From UBA11358 sp049517655 (GTDB lineage: Bacteria > Verrucomicrobiota > Verrucomicrobiia > Limisphaerales > UBA11358), in the NCBI GenBank assembly GCA_049517655.1, contig JBEKRQ010000003.1:423063-487062 (forward strand): a stretch of DNA of 64,000 bases. The letters run 5' to 3'. Shown here piece after piece: positions 1-9,112 of this stretch (positions are counted from its first letter, which is position 1; each line of letters starts with the position of its first letter). Below the pieces are notes generated by a model. It did not search any database, was not told the DNA's origin, and worked only from the letters and a program-made list of their open reading frames with translations. A program made the translations under genes and the position numbers.

Positions 1-75
1 AGATTTTCATCGGTCGTCTGATGAACCTTCTTCATTCAACCATTTTATGGAATCGTTGTCAAATCAGCCGTTTTC

Positions 76-495
76 TTATGGCTTACCTGTTTCCTTTGTC
101 CAAGCAACGAGGGATTTGATTTTAGCTTCGGCGGCGGCGTCACGCATCTTCACGATTTTTCCCCATGGCGCTTTTTCGTCGGCGTTGATGGCGAGAACAA
201 GCTTGGGGTTTTTCGCTGATTGCGACCGCAATTCGCTCCGCAATTGCTCAAATGTCACCGGCAGCTTTTCCAGATAATAAATTCCGTTCGCGTCTATGCT
301 CACGACGAGCGGCGGGTTGTCATTCGCGCCGGATTTTTTTGCCTGTGAGGATTCCGGCAGCGCGAGCCGCAACACCGCCTGCTGTTTGAACGTGGTAGTC
401 ACCAGCAAAAAAATCACCAGCACGATGAGCACGTCAATCAACGCGACGATGATAACCGCCGGTGTGCTCCGCCGTTTGCGCACGAGGAATCGCAT
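76..495 (-). CDS. exbD: ExbD/TolR-family biopolymer transport protein
   Basis: Inner-membrane subunit of a proton-driven ExbB-ExbD motor that energises TonB. The 139-residue product has a short basic cytoplasmic N-terminus, one membrane segment (about residues 12-36) and a periplasmic domain. The conserved membrane Asp of the family is seen in ALIDVLIVLVIFLL (Asp21). The start at 495 is chosen because it follows directly on the exbB stop at 498; a longer reading frame to 600 would overlap exbB. Gene order tonB-exbB-exbD on the minus strand supports the call. The family assignment is firm; the transported substrate cannot be told. Confidence 0.9.
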   Translation of the reverse strand: MRFLVRKRRSTPAVIIVALIDVLIVLVIFLLVTTTFKQQAVLRLALPESSQAKKSGANDNPPLVVSIDANGIYYLEKLPVTFEQLRSELRSQSAKNPKLVLAINADEKAPWGKIVKMRDAAAEAKIKSLVAWTKETGKP

Positions 496-497
496 AA

Positions 498-1094
498 TCA
501 ATGCTTTTTGTCGTCGGCGTATTGCTGCCGGATGAATTTGTCGCAGAGCGCCTCCATTTCGACCGCCTGCACCTCGACCTTTTTGCTGAAGTAACTCCAC
601 GCAATGAGCGACGGGATGGCGATGAGCAGGCCGATGAGCGTCGCGTTCAGAATCAATGCAATGCCCTCCGCCAGATTCCTCGCGTCGCTAAGACCTTCGT
701 GCCCGACCTTGCCAAACACCGTCATCATGCCTGCAATCGTCCCGACCAAACCGAGCAGCGGCGCGATGCCGACGATGATTTCGAGCACAACGAGGCCACG
801 TTCGAGCCGCACAATTTCACGTCGCGCGGCGGTTTGCAGCGCGTCCACGTTGTCGGCTTTTGGCCAATCGAGATGGTCGACGGCAAGCAGCAGCAATCGT
901 CCGAGCGGTGACGGTTTTCTGCGGCAGACGGCGCAAAGTGTCTTTACGTCCTCGCGCGTCTCGCACGACGCGAGCGCTGCTGCGATTCCCGGCGGCACGA
1001 CTTTGTTCCAGCGCAACGCGAGTGCGCGTTCCACGATAAACGCCAGCCCGACGACCGAAGTCAGTCCCAGTAAAATGTAAATGAGTTCATCCAT
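498..1094 (-). CDS. exbB: MotA/TolQ/ExbB proton channel family protein
   Basis: Proton-channel subunit partnering ExbD. The 198-residue protein has three hydrophobic segments (about 1-20, 105-130 and 145-172). The last two carry the typical ExbB/TolQ pattern, with the stretch IAPLLGLVGTIAGMMTVF and a following amphipathic helix ending in charged residues. It lies just downstream of the TonB-like gene and touches exbD, so the three are probably one operon. Whether it is formally ExbB or TolQ cannot be decided; the TonB-like neighbour favours ExbB. Confidence 0.9.
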   Translation of the reverse strand: MDELIYILLGLTSVVGLAFIVERALALRWNKVVPPGIAAALASCETREDVKTLCAVCRRKPSPLGRLLLLAVDHLDWPKADNVDALQTAARREIVRLERGLVVLEIIVGIAPLLGLVGTIAGMMTVFGKVGHEGLSDARNLAEGIALILNATLIGLLIAIPSLIAWSYFSKKVEVQAVEMEALCDKFIRQQYADDKKH

Positions 1095-1125
1095 AAATTA
1101 TTTCGTCATTTACCGCCGTGCGCGG

Positions 1126-2112
1126 TCAATAATAATAAAACGTGAACGTAATTTCACGATAATCCTCGCCGACCATACGCCGCATATCGCTCGGCCACGC
1201 CGCGAACGGCGCGGGGTCCGTCACCGCTTTTTGACAAACATAGCCCAGCACGTCACCGACGGAGTTTTGCAGAACCTGCATATCGGCGATGGTCCCGTCA
1301 TAATTCAAGTGAAATCGCAGTATTACCTTGCCGTTGCGATCGAGTGCAAACTGCTGGCTGTCCAGCAAATCATACCAACGCTGCGTCACCGCTTCGATGA
1401 ACGCAGCGTCGTACACGCCAAACGGCGTCGCTTTCACATCGAACGACGGCACAAGCGCCTGCCGGTGAGCCCCGCCTTCCTCTTTCATCTGTGGGCCGGG
1501 CAACCGATTCTGTTGCGCATTGGCCTGTTTGAGCGTGCGCGGATGCGGTTGCTCCCGCTGCTGCGAATCCTCCGGCTTGCCCAATGTCAAATCGCCTGAC
1601 TGGATTGTCGGTTGCAAATCTTGCTGCGGCGCGGGAGGTACTGGTTGAAGTTTGGACAAAATCTGACGCGTCACGTCCTCGGTTTTGGCGATCTCGGTTT
1701 GTTTGCCATTCAATTGCGGAATATTTTTATCTCCCTTCGTCTGGTCAGCGGCTTGGGAATTTTGGTTGGAATAATACTTTGCATTTTTTGGCGCTTCGGC
1801 CGTCGGCTGCGACACATCCACGAACGTCAATGGTTCTTCGTTATTTTGAAGCACCGACGACGGTTCGATTTTCATTATTGCCAGGCGGGGCAACCATGCC
1901 GGCCAGTGCAATCGCTGCCACAAGTTGAGTTCCTTGCCGGCTTCATAACCGCCCCATGCGAGCAAATGCACCGTGGCCGACAATGCCAGTGCCAGGCCCA
2001 GCCGCCGCATTTCGAGGCTGCTGGATCGCAAGGAATCAAATGGTGCACCGACTCCGGCCATGTCACCAAGATTGCCCCAGAAAAACGACGTGAGCAACTT
2101 CTTTGCCGGCAT
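1126..2112 (-). CDS. TonB-like energy transduction protein
   Basis: About 328 residues: a membrane anchor (around MRRLGLALALSATVHLLAWG), a long Pro/Gln-rich periplasmic spacer, and a C-terminal domain of about 90 residues (RWYDLLDSQQ...NYDGTIADMQVL) resembling the TonB C-terminal fold. The frame stays open upstream to 2331, but that extension translates a tRNA-Pro gene in antisense (the spurious IRTHDLLYPKQARYRATLRP peptide), so it is rejected. ATG 2112 is used; ATG 2010, immediately before the anchor, is a real alternative. First gene of the tonB-exbB-exbD operon. Confidence 0.75.
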   Translation of the reverse strand: MPAKKLLTSFFWGNLGDMAGVGAPFDSLRSSSLEMRRLGLALALSATVHLLAWGGYEAGKELNLWQRLHWPAWLPRLAIMKIEPSSVLQNNEEPLTFVDVSQPTAEAPKNAKYYSNQNSQAADQTKGDKNIPQLNGKQTEIAKTEDVTRQILSKLQPVPPAPQQDLQPTIQSGDLTLGKPEDSQQREQPHPRTLKQANAQQNRLPGPQMKEEGGAHRQALVPSFDVKATPFGVYDAAFIEAVTQRWYDLLDSQQFALDRNGKVILRFHLNYDGTIADMQVLQNSVGDVLGYVCQKAVTDPAPFAAWPSDMRRMVGEDYREITFTFYYY

Positions 2113-2192
2113 TAGGGTGACAGTTCCCTCTGTCGTTTTGAAATTCTGCATTGCAATTTTGCCTGATACTGGCAGTTTCACTAACCCGGCGT

Positions 2193-2269
2193 CGGGGCGT
2201 AGCGTAGCCCGGTAGCGCGCTTGTTTCGGGTACAAGAGGTCGTGAGTTCGAATCTCACCGCCCCGACCA
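2193..2269 (+). tRNA. tRNA-Pro (anticodon CGG)
   Basis: The 7-bp acceptor arms CGGGGCG and CGCCCCG pair, followed by discriminator A and an encoded CCA. The anticodon stem CTTGT/ACAAG encloses loop TTCGGGT, giving anticodon CGG (reads CCG, Pro). The T arm contains GTTCGAATC. It lies antisense to the upstream extension of the TonB-like frame, which shows that extension is not coding. Confidence 0.95.
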
Positions 2270-2345
2270 TTTTCAAATTCCCTATTTCCGGAAAAATCCG
2301 GGTTTTGAAATCGCCCGGTATTTTCCGACAAACAAATCGGGCATC

Positions 2346-2924
2346 TCAGGAACCAGTGAAGCTGCGGTAGGTGGCCTTACGCGGATCGTGTTCGGGACGA
2401 TGGCAAATCAGCGTTTGCACCCATTCTGACAAACGCCGGCCGACGCGGCGGCAGGCTTCGCGTTCGCCATCGTTGCGCGGGCGACCGGCGCAGACTGCGC
2501 CATAATGCAGAGTCTGGCCCGGCGCAACGTAGTCCGGAATGCCAAAAACCAGCAGGCCGTAGTTCATCAGCACGATCTGAAGCGCAAGGCACGTCAACTC
2601 GCCGCCGCCGGCGAGTCCGCCGGAAGAGGAAAAGGCGCAACCGATTTTGCCTTCGATCTTCGGCCAAAGTGGCTGGGCGGTTACGTCCCACCAGCGTTTC
2701 ATTTCCCAGGCGATTGTGCCCATGTGCGTCGGCGAGCCGGCTGCAACACCGTCGCACCACATGAGATCGTCAGCGGTGGCTTCGGCAACGCTCTTAAGAC
2801 GAACTTCGGTGGGCGAAACACCGGCGGCGCCTTCGGCGACCAGGTCGGCCATCATTTTCGTGTGGCCGTTCTGGCTGTGATATAAAACCAGAATACATGC
2901 TGGACGTGAGGCGTTGTTTTTCAT
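2346..2924 (-). CDS. Flavodoxin/WrbA-type NADPH-dependent FMN protein
   Basis: 192-residue flavodoxin-fold protein. The phosphate-binding loop is visible as YHSQNGHTKMMADLVAEGA (about residues 15-33), and the FMN-contacting GSPTHMGTIAWEMKRWWD and FSSSGGLAGGGE stretches match the WrbA/NAD(P)H:quinone oxidoreductase group. It is likely a cytoplasmic FMN-dependent quinone reductase or flavodoxin. It is divergent from trmB, with overlapping 5' regions. The specific acceptor is unknown. Confidence 0.82.
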   Translation of the reverse strand: MKNNASRPACILVLYHSQNGHTKMMADLVAEGAAGVSPTEVRLKSVAEATADDLMWCDGVAAGSPTHMGTIAWEMKRWWDVTAQPLWPKIEGKIGCAFSSSGGLAGGGELTCLALQIVLMNYGLLVFGIPDYVAPGQTLHYGAVCAGRPRNDGEREACRRVGRRLSEWVQTLICHRPEHDPRKATYRSFTGS

Positions 2925-3030
2925 GCCGATAATGATACCGGCTTGTCAAGGGCAGGGAATCCGAAATCCGGATTTTTCTTCACCGTTTTGGCTTGTTGCT
3001 TCACTTGGCTTCCATCAATTAACTTGCGTC

Positions 3031-3639
3031 ATGCAGCCGGTCGGGAACTTGTCAGCCAATTTGATCTGCAGCCTGCCGTCCATCATCGAAAGGATTGATC
3101 TGACCGCGCTTTTCCCGAAACCGCAACCACTCGAAGTCGAACTCGGTTGCGGCGACGCGTCGTTTCTTGTCAAATATGCACGGCGGCATCCTGAGAGGAA
3201 TTTCATCGGCGTCGAGCGATTACTCGGCCGCATTCGCAAGCTCGACCGCAAAGGCCGCCGTGCCGGACTGACGAATCTCCGCGGCGTGCAAATCGAGTCG
3301 TCATATTTTTTGCAACACCTTTTACCGCCGCATTCGGCGTTGGCGCTGCACATTTATTTTCCCGATCCATGGCCGAAGAAAAGACATCACAAACACCGGC
3401 TCATTAACGAACGTTTCTCCGAAATCGCCCGCACCGCGCTCACGCCCGGCGGCGTCGTTTATTTGCGCACCGATGATGAGGATTATTTCAACCAGATGAC
3501 TGAAGTGTTTCGTGCGAACGCTGAATTCCAACAGATGGAAACGCCCATTGAACTGGCGGAATTGCCGACGGATTTTGAACAGGAATTTCGCGGGCGGGGG
3601 ATTCAGACGTTGCGCGCGGCTTACCAGACGTTGAAGTAA
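3031..3639 (+). CDS. trmB: tRNA (guanine-N7-)-methyltransferase
   Basis: SAM-dependent enzyme making m7G46 in tRNA. The 202-residue protein shows the SAM-binding motif LEVELGCGDASFL near residue 35 and the hallmark TrmB motif FPDPWPKKRHHKHRL in the middle. ATG 3031 gives the usual family length; an upstream in-frame ATG at 2914 would add 39 residues that overlap the divergent flavodoxin gene. Its stop lies 3 bases from the stop of the convergent membrane protein gene. Confidence 0.93.
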   Translation: MQPVGNLSANLICSLPSIIERIDLTALFPKPQPLEVELGCGDASFLVKYARRHPERNFIGVERLLGRIRKLDRKGRRAGLTNLRGVQIESSYFLQHLLPPHSALALHIYFPDPWPKKRHHKHRLINERFSEIARTALTPGGVVYLRTDDEDYFNQMTEVFRANAEFQQMETPIELAELPTDFEQEFRGRGIQTLRAAYQTLK

Positions 3640-3642
3640 TTT

Positions 3643-4107
3643 TCAGACATCAATCACCGGCCCGTCATCGTTGGATTTTGGCGGCGGACGTTGTCGGTGT
3701 TGAAAAGTGACGCGGGTATTGCCGACACCGGTCAAGGCATTTAAAGCGATGGACATGATGCTGATGATGAGCGCGCCGAGAAAGGCGAAGCCGAAGCTGT
3801 CCACTTGGAAATGCGGCGTCTCGAAAAAGGGCGGACTCATCAGCCACCCGACGCCATAAAGCATCAGCGCGTTGATGACAAACGTGAACAAGCCGAGTGT
3901 GAAGATCACCAGCGGCAGCGCAAGGAGCATCAGAATCGGCCGGACGAACGCATTAAGAACGCCCAGTAACAGGGAGGCGATGAACAAATCACTCCAGCGC
4001 TGGTAGGTAATGTGACCGTGAAGCAACACCACCGCTACCAGCACCGCGAGGGTGTTGATGAGCCAGCTTTGCAGAAAGCGCAAAAATTTTCTTGTGCCGG
4101 GCTGCAT
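3643..4107 (-). CDS. Phage-holin-4 superfamily (PF04020-like) membrane protein
   Basis: 154 residues with four predicted membrane segments (about 15-35, 43-60, 65-85 and 103-125) and a hydrophilic Pro/Lys-rich tail. Arrangement and motifs such as GVLNAFVRPILMLLALPL match the widespread bacterial 'phage holin family 4' membrane proteins, whose role is not established despite the name. Convergent with trmB. Function unknown. Confidence 0.75.
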   Translation of the reverse strand: MQPGTRKFLRFLQSWLINTLAVLVAVVLLHGHITYQRWSDLFIASLLLGVLNAFVRPILMLLALPLVIFTLGLFTFVINALMLYGVGWLMSPPFFETPHFQVDSFGFAFLGALIISIMSIALNALTGVGNTRVTFQHRQRPPPKSNDDGPVIDV

Positions 4108-4247
4108 GGTTTTTGTTGAAAATCAGCGCCCCGCAAAATGCGCCAGCTTGCGCTGAAAAACAAGAGGTAAACCCTGGAATAAATCGCATCCTGATTCAGC
4201 GCGGTTTTAAGTCGCTTAAAATTTTCAGCCAGCGCAAATTAGTCTGC

Positions 4248-5159
4248 ATGAAATTCGGAAAACCATGGGTATTGCTTGTCGGCTTGATTTGTTTGCGCGA
4301 AGCGAATGTTCCGCTTGTTGCCGCGGAGAGCGTTATTGCGCCGGGTGCGAAACTTGAAAAACTTGCCGGCGATTTTGCCTTCACCGAGGGCCCGACGTGC
4401 GACGCCAACGGCAACGTTTTTTTCACCGACCAGCCGAACAATCGCATCATGGAATGGAGCGTGGCCGGAAAACTTTCCACCTTCATGCAACCCGCTGGCC
4501 GCGCAAACGGAATGGTTTTTGATGCGAAAGGCGACCTGATTGCCTGCGCTGAGGAGCACAACGAGCTTTGGTCAATCGCCCCTGATAAAAAAGTGACCGT
4601 GCTCGTCAAGGGTTATCAGGGCAAATACCTCAATGGCCCGAACGACGTATGGGTCGCGCCCAACGGTGCAATGTATATCACTGACCCGTTTTACCAGCGC
4701 AAATGGTGGGATCACAGCACCATGGCGCTCACCAACGAAGAGGTTTTTTATCTTTCGCCCGACCGGAAAAATTTGACGCGTGTAACCGATGACCTCAAAA
4801 AGCCCAACGGCATCACTGGCACGCCGGACGGGAAAACACTTTTTGTCGCCGACATTGAGGCAGACCAAACCTGGCGTTATGACATTTTACCGGACGGATC
4901 GTTGACGAACAAAACACTATTTTGTGCGAAAGGTTCGGACGGCATGACGATAGACGATGAGGAAAACCTTTACCTGACAGGTCACAGCGTCAACATTTTT
5001 GACAAAACCGGCAGGCAAATTGGTCATATTAATGTGCCGGAACCATGGACGGCAAACGTCAGCTTCGGCGGCAAAGATCACAAAACGCTGTTTATCACGG
5101 CCAGTGGCTCGCTTTACTCAATTCGACTGCGTGCAAAGGGTGCAAATCCGTCGAAATAA
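4248..5159 (+). CDS. Secreted SMP-30/gluconolactonase-family protein
   Basis: 303 residues with a signal peptide (MKFGKPWVLLVGLI... cleaving near VVAAES-like residues) and a six-bladed beta-propeller of the SMP-30/gluconolactonase/LRE-like type. Typical motifs are FTEGPTCDANGNVFFTDQ, the metal-ligand region GPNDVWVAPNGAMYITDP and KKPNGITGTPDGKTLFVAD. Such proteins hydrolyse sugar lactones; the substrate here is unknown. ATG 4248 is chosen because it places the signal peptide at the N-terminus; the frame is open from 4092. Confidence 0.85.
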   Translation: MKFGKPWVLLVGLICLREANVPLVAAESVIAPGAKLEKLAGDFAFTEGPTCDANGNVFFTDQPNNRIMEWSVAGKLSTFMQPAGRANGMVFDAKGDLIACAEEHNELWSIAPDKKVTVLVKGYQGKYLNGPNDVWVAPNGAMYITDPFYQRKWWDHSTMALTNEEVFYLSPDRKNLTRVTDDLKKPNGITGTPDGKTLFVADIEADQTWRYDILPDGSLTNKTLFCAKGSDGMTIDDEENLYLTGHSVNIFDKTGRQIGHINVPEPWTANVSFGGKDHKTLFITASGSLYSIRLRAKGANPSK

Positions 5160-5249
5160 CCCGGTATTAGCCAGTTGTGAATTGCTTGTGAATAACTTTT
5201 TTGACTGCGGCCATTTCCGGGCACGCGGTATGCAGCCTTTGCCAGGTGC

Positions 5250-5927
5250 ATGGACGACGGCGTTTTTAATGTCCCGGAAACTCATGGGGAAATTGAAATT
5301 ACGCTGGACGGTTTGCCAGTGGAATTGCCATTGGAGCGTTGTTCCCTTAATGCCATTCGCTGTTATCTCGAAACGCTCGCTTTGGAGAAACAGCGCGTAC
5401 TGTGTTCATTGAGCGTTGACGGTGAGCCAGTGAACCTTTTCATGCCGTTGGTTCATTGCAAAGCTTTTTGCCGGATTGAAGCCGAGACGATCGCCCTGAC
5501 GGAAACGCCCATTCTGCTTCTCAAGAAAGCGCTTCAACAGGCTGAATATGCGCGAGAGTGCGTTGAGACTGCCATCACGCTCGTGCTCATCAACGACATT
5601 CACGTGGTGCGTGAACTTTGGTGGGACCTGGCCAGACAACTCAAAGAGCCGGTGCTCACGTTGAGCATGCTGCCGGACAATGCATGTGGCCCAACCAATG
5701 GCCGCGCATCGCTCATCCAGCTTCGCAAGTGGCAGCTCGAACAAATCGCCGTCATCATCAAGGACGTGGACAAAGTCTGTTATTCTGAGGACGCCATTCC
5801 GCTGTCCAATGCGCTGGAAAACCGCGTGCTGCCGTGGCTGCAAGAATTAAGCGAATTTATCAGCTTGTGGCATGAAACGGTGATGGCAGGTTTTCGGCTC
5901 GGAATAAGCGACGCGGTTTCCTTATAA
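5250..5927 (+). CDS. Hypothetical protein, unrecognised
   Basis: 225 residues with no signal peptide or membrane segment. The N-terminal third is beta-rich (EIEITLDGLPVELPLERCSL...), with a compact region containing RVLCSLSVDGEPV. The remainder is helical and acidic/hydrophobic (KKALQQAEYARECVETAITLVL). No family recognised. The coding frame is supported by its length, its composition like the neighbours, and its clean position between the SMP-30 gene and the convergent uvrB. Confidence 0.65.
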   Translation: MDDGVFNVPETHGEIEITLDGLPVELPLERCSLNAIRCYLETLALEKQRVLCSLSVDGEPVNLFMPLVHCKAFCRIEAETIALTETPILLLKKALQQAEYARECVETAITLVLINDIHVVRELWWDLARQLKEPVLTLSMLPDNACGPTNGRASLIQLRKWQLEQIAVIIKDVDKVCYSEDAIPLSNALENRVLPWLQELSEFISLWHETVMAGFRLGISDAVSL

Positions 5928-5948
5928 ATTTCGCTTCCGGCGAAGTGA

Positions 5949-7979
5949 TCAGCGGCTGCGTGAATACCCCGACTTGCGATAACTCGCAGGTTTTGTTTCC
6001 TTGGTTGACGAGATATCGTCGATCATGTGTTTAAGTTCCTTGATCTGGTCGCGGAGCAGGGCGGCTTTTTCAAATTGCAATTTCTCGGCGGCAGAGAGCA
6101 TTTCCGTTTCGAGTTCGTTGATGGTTTCGGTCAGGTCAATATCCATGCCGGCGTCCTTCAGCACGGCATTGGCTTCTTCGCGCTTTGATTCGTAAGTGGC
6201 AAGACTTTCTTCAACGGCGCGGCTGACGCTGCGCGGCGTAATATGGTGTTCTTTGTTGTAGGCGATTTGCTTTTGGCGGCGATATTCGGTGACGGCCAGA
6301 AATCTTTTGATGCTGTTGGTCATCACGTCGGCATAAAGAATGACTTCACCGTTGAGATGGCGCGCGGCGCGACCAGCGGTCTGAATCAGGCTCGTTTCGC
6401 TGCGTAGGAAACCTTCCTTGTCCGCGTCGAGAATCGCGACGAGCGAGACTTCCGGTAAATCGAGTCCTTCGCGCAACAAATTGATGCCGACGAGCACGTC
6501 GAACTCGCCCTTGCGCAGCGCGCGCAAAATCTCGACACGCTCGATGGCGTCAATTTCGCTGTGGAGGTAGCGCACGTTCACGCCGATGTTGCGGAGATAA
6601 TCGGTCAATTCCTCGGCGGTGCGCTTGGTGAGCGTGGTCACAAGCACGCGCTCCTTCGTGTCGGCGCGCTTGCGGCATTCCTCAATGAGATCGTCAATCT
6701 GGCCTTTCAATGGTTTGAGCGTGACCTTCGGGTCAATGAGGCCGGTCGGGCGCACGACCAGTTCAACGACATGGCCTTGCGACCAACTGATTTCCCTCTG
6801 TGCCGGGGTCGCGCTCGCGTAAATCGTCTGGCCTTGCATCGCCTGGAATTCCAGAAAGTTCAGCGGCCGATTGTCCAGCGCACTCGGCAGGCGAAACCCG
6901 TAATCCACCAGCACCGTTTTGCGCGAGCGGTCGCCTTCGAACATCCCGCCGATTTGCGGCACGGTGGCGTGCGATTCGTCAATGACGAGCAGATAATCGT
7001 TCGGGAAAAAATCAATGACTGTCGCCGGGCGCGAGCCGGGCGGGCGACCGGCGATGTGGCGCGAATAATTCTCAATGCCGGAGCAAACGCCCATTTCCTC
7101 CATCATTTCGAGGTCGTATTCCGTCCGTTGCTTGATGCGCTGGGCTTCGAGCAGCTTGCCGTGCTTCTCAAACCACGCGACGCGTTCGCCGAGTTCCTCG
7201 CGGATGGTGAGGATGGCGCGCTTCAGTTTGCCGCCGGTGGTGACAAATTGTTTTCCCGGGAAAATGGTGACCGCGTCGGGTAATTCAATTTTGTTTCCGG
7301 TCAACGGCTCGAAGCGCGTGAGGCGCTCGATTTGCTCGCCGAAAAATTCAATGCGCAGCGCGTCTTCACGACCGGCAGGACGGACTTCCACCGTGTCGCC
7401 GCGCACACGGAAATGGCCGCGCTCAAATGCGATATCGTTCCGGTCGTATTGCAAATCCACCAGGCGCGTGAGGAATTGTTCGCGCGAAATTTCGCTGCCG
7501 ACACGGATGGGAATGACCATCGCCTCGTAATCCTCCTTGCTTCCGATGCCATAAATGCACGAGACACTCGCTACCACGATCACGTCGCGCCGCGCGAACA
7601 GGCTGCTCATCGTCGAGAGCCGCAGGCGTTCGATTTCCTCGTTCCGGCTCGAATCCTTCTCGATGAACGTGTCAGTACGCGGGATGTAAGCCTCCGGCTG
7701 ATAATAATCGAAGTAGCTGACGAAGTATTCGACGGCGTTATTCGGAAAAAAACTTTTAAACTCGGCGTAAAGCTGCGCGGCGAGCGTCTTGTTGTGCGAA
7801 ATGACCAGCGTCGGTTTGTCCGCGTTTTTGATGACGTTGGCGATGGCAAAGGTTTTGCCTGAGCCGGTGACGCCGAGGAGGGTTTGATGTTTCGCGCCAG
7901 ACAAAATTCCATCGGTCAGCTTCGCAATCGCTTGCGGCTGGTCCCCGGCGGGTTTGAAGGGCGCAACAAGTTCAAACAT
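5949..7979 (-). CDS. uvrB: UvrABC excinuclease subunit B
   Basis: DNA damage-verification helicase of nucleotide excision repair. 676 residues, the usual UvrB length. Walker A GVTGSGKTFAIANVI lies near residue 38, the beta-hairpin YYQPEAYIPRTDTFIEKD near 95, the helicase motifs include VLVGINLLREGLDLPEVSLV and QTAGRAARHLNGEVILYAD, and a C-terminal UVR domain (SAAEKLQFEKAALLRDQI) would bind UvrC. ATG 7979 (MFELVAPFKPAGDQ) matches the family start. It stands alone; no uvrA or uvrC is in the window. Confidence 0.98.
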   Translation of the reverse strand: MFELVAPFKPAGDQPQAIAKLTDGILSGAKHQTLLGVTGSGKTFAIANVIKNADKPTLVISHNKTLAAQLYAEFKSFFPNNAVEYFVSYFDYYQPEAYIPRTDTFIEKDSSRNEEIERLRLSTMSSLFARRDVIVVASVSCIYGIGSKEDYEAMVIPIRVGSEISREQFLTRLVDLQYDRNDIAFERGHFRVRGDTVEVRPAGREDALRIEFFGEQIERLTRFEPLTGNKIELPDAVTIFPGKQFVTTGGKLKRAILTIREELGERVAWFEKHGKLLEAQRIKQRTEYDLEMMEEMGVCSGIENYSRHIAGRPPGSRPATVIDFFPNDYLLVIDESHATVPQIGGMFEGDRSRKTVLVDYGFRLPSALDNRPLNFLEFQAMQGQTIYASATPAQREISWSQGHVVELVVRPTGLIDPKVTLKPLKGQIDDLIEECRKRADTKERVLVTTLTKRTAEELTDYLRNIGVNVRYLHSEIDAIERVEILRALRKGEFDVLVGINLLREGLDLPEVSLVAILDADKEGFLRSETSLIQTAGRAARHLNGEVILYADVMTNSIKRFLAVTEYRRQKQIAYNKEHHITPRSVSRAVEESLATYESKREEANAVLKDAGMDIDLTETINELETEMLSAAEKLQFEKAALLRDQIKELKHMIDDISSTKETKPASYRKSGYSRSR

Positions 7980-8271
7980 GCAGACGAAAGTAGAGCGGCG
8001 ACGGTTGAGCGTCAAATACGACAGAAATTTATCGCGGGTTCGGAGAATCTACCGTTCGCCCACATCCGTGGGTCGGTGATTGCCTGTTCTGGTTGAAAGA
8101 ACAGAGATTCGTAAAATGAACCAAGCCGTTGATTGCCATTGTGTCCGTTCAGAAACCGGACAATTTGCCTTATAGCAGGGCATGATTGTTGGGGTAACCG
8201 GCGGGCGCAGATTCTGCCGTAAAATTTCCCACGCTGCTTGGCATCAGCCATGCTCCCTCTAGAAAAAGATT

Positions 8272-8748
8272 ATGAATACGTCGAACCCTTTCCAAATTCC
8301 GTCTTGTTTGCAGAGAGTGGACTTCCAACAGCGTCGCCGGCAGCGGTTTAGGAATGGATTTATTGCGGCTGTGGCCGTCATGGTAATTCTGCTTGTCGGA
8401 CTATTGATTGAAGGTTGCATGAGCGAGCAGACAAGCACTGCCTTTCCGGTCCCAAAAGCAGATATCCTGTTGGCACCCCGACAAAACCAGGCTCTGGTGA
8501 TGATGAAAAAGCCGAATTCGGGTTTGCAAATGGACCAGAACGCGACATATCAACCCGCAACGCCTGCCTTAAACAAAAGCGCGGCGGCAGCCGGCCATTC
8601 CGAGACCCTTTACGTGGTCAAATCGGGCGATACATTAAGCCGCATTGCCAAAGCCTACGGAACAACGGTCAAAGCACTCAAATTGGCCAACGGTTTGAAG
8701 AATGACCGCATTATTGTCGGAGCCAAGCTGAAAATACCCCCAGCTTAA
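8272..8748 (+). CDS. Membrane-anchored LysM-domain protein
   Basis: 158 residues: a basic N-terminus, one membrane segment (about 30-48, GFIAAVAVMVILLVGLLIEG), a linker of about 60 residues, and a C-terminal LysM domain (about 112-157: YVVKSGDTLSRIAKAYGTTVKALKLANGL). It probably binds peptidoglycan from the inner membrane. The Cys at the end of the membrane segment (GCMSE) could alternatively be a lipobox-like site, but the basic 28-residue N-terminus argues for a plain anchor. Confidence 0.8.
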   Translation: MNTSNPFQIPSCLQRVDFQQRRRQRFRNGFIAAVAVMVILLVGLLIEGCMSEQTSTAFPVPKADILLAPRQNQALVMMKKPNSGLQMDQNATYQPATPALNKSAAAAGHSETLYVVKSGDTLSRIAKAYGTTVKALKLANGLKNDRIIVGAKLKIPPA

Positions 8749-8788
8749 GCGTTCCTCCAGATTTAGCGCCGTATACAAAGGAGCTATC

Positions 8789-8851
8789 ATGGAATTAGCA
8801 ATGGGCAAAACAAGAGAACAATTTCCTCAATTAATTGCGCAATCAGGGTAA
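8789..8851 (+). CDS. Possible 20-residue small protein
   Basis: A 20-codon frame (MELAMGKTREQFPQLIAQSG, stop TAA) preceded by a strong Shine-Dalgarno AAAGGAG six bases before the ATG. It sits 40 bases after the LysM gene. No homolog recognised. The ribosome-binding site is the main argument; it could equally be the truncated start of a lost gene. Confidence 0.3.
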   Translation: MELAMGKTREQFPQLIAQSG

Positions 8852-9112
8852 AAAACGTTCTTGCCATTCTCCGCATTTCCCCTATTCTTCATCCTGCCTG
8901 AACGCCGCGAGTGCGGACCCGTCCTCCGTAGCAAGACTGCGGAGGGTGGATGTTCATTGAGGCTGAGAAACAACAGTTAAACCAACAACCTAACATGCAC
9001 CCCGAAGAATTTCGGGGTTAACCTCCGTTGCCACGGCAGCGCCGGTAGTTAGGCAATGGAGCTTCGGTTCCCGCCGTTTGGGTCCCCAAGTTCCCACAGT
9101 TCAAACACAGTT
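8852..9112. other. Spacer and leader upstream of rpsA
   Basis: No gene seen. It holds a REP-like palindrome (CCTCCGTAGC..GCGGAGG, about 8920-8948), then a short hairpin ACCCCGAA-GAA-TTTCGGGGT at about 8999-9018 without a U-tract, and a second CCGTTGCCACGG dyad at about 9025-9036. These lie in the likely 5' untranslated region of rpsA and could serve in S1 autoregulation, which is inferred from S1 biology only. Confidence 0.4.

Noticed and set aside
2113..2331. N-terminal extension of the TonB-like protein
   Set aside because: It translates the tRNA-Pro gene in antisense (IRTHDLLYPKQARYRATLRP), a well-known annotation artefact.
3643..4107. Prophage holin as evidence of a prophage
   Set aside because: This family is a common chromosomal membrane protein and no other phage gene is nearby.
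8012..8251. 79-codon minus-strand frame between uvrB and the LysM gene
   Set aside because: No recognisable domain, no ribosome-binding site, composition unlike the neighbouring genes.
8988..9054. ACCTAAC ... GTTAGGC pair in the rpsA leader, looking like an attC site
   Set aside because: The inner arms do not pair with each other; instead two separate small hairpins form between them, and there is no cassette on either side.
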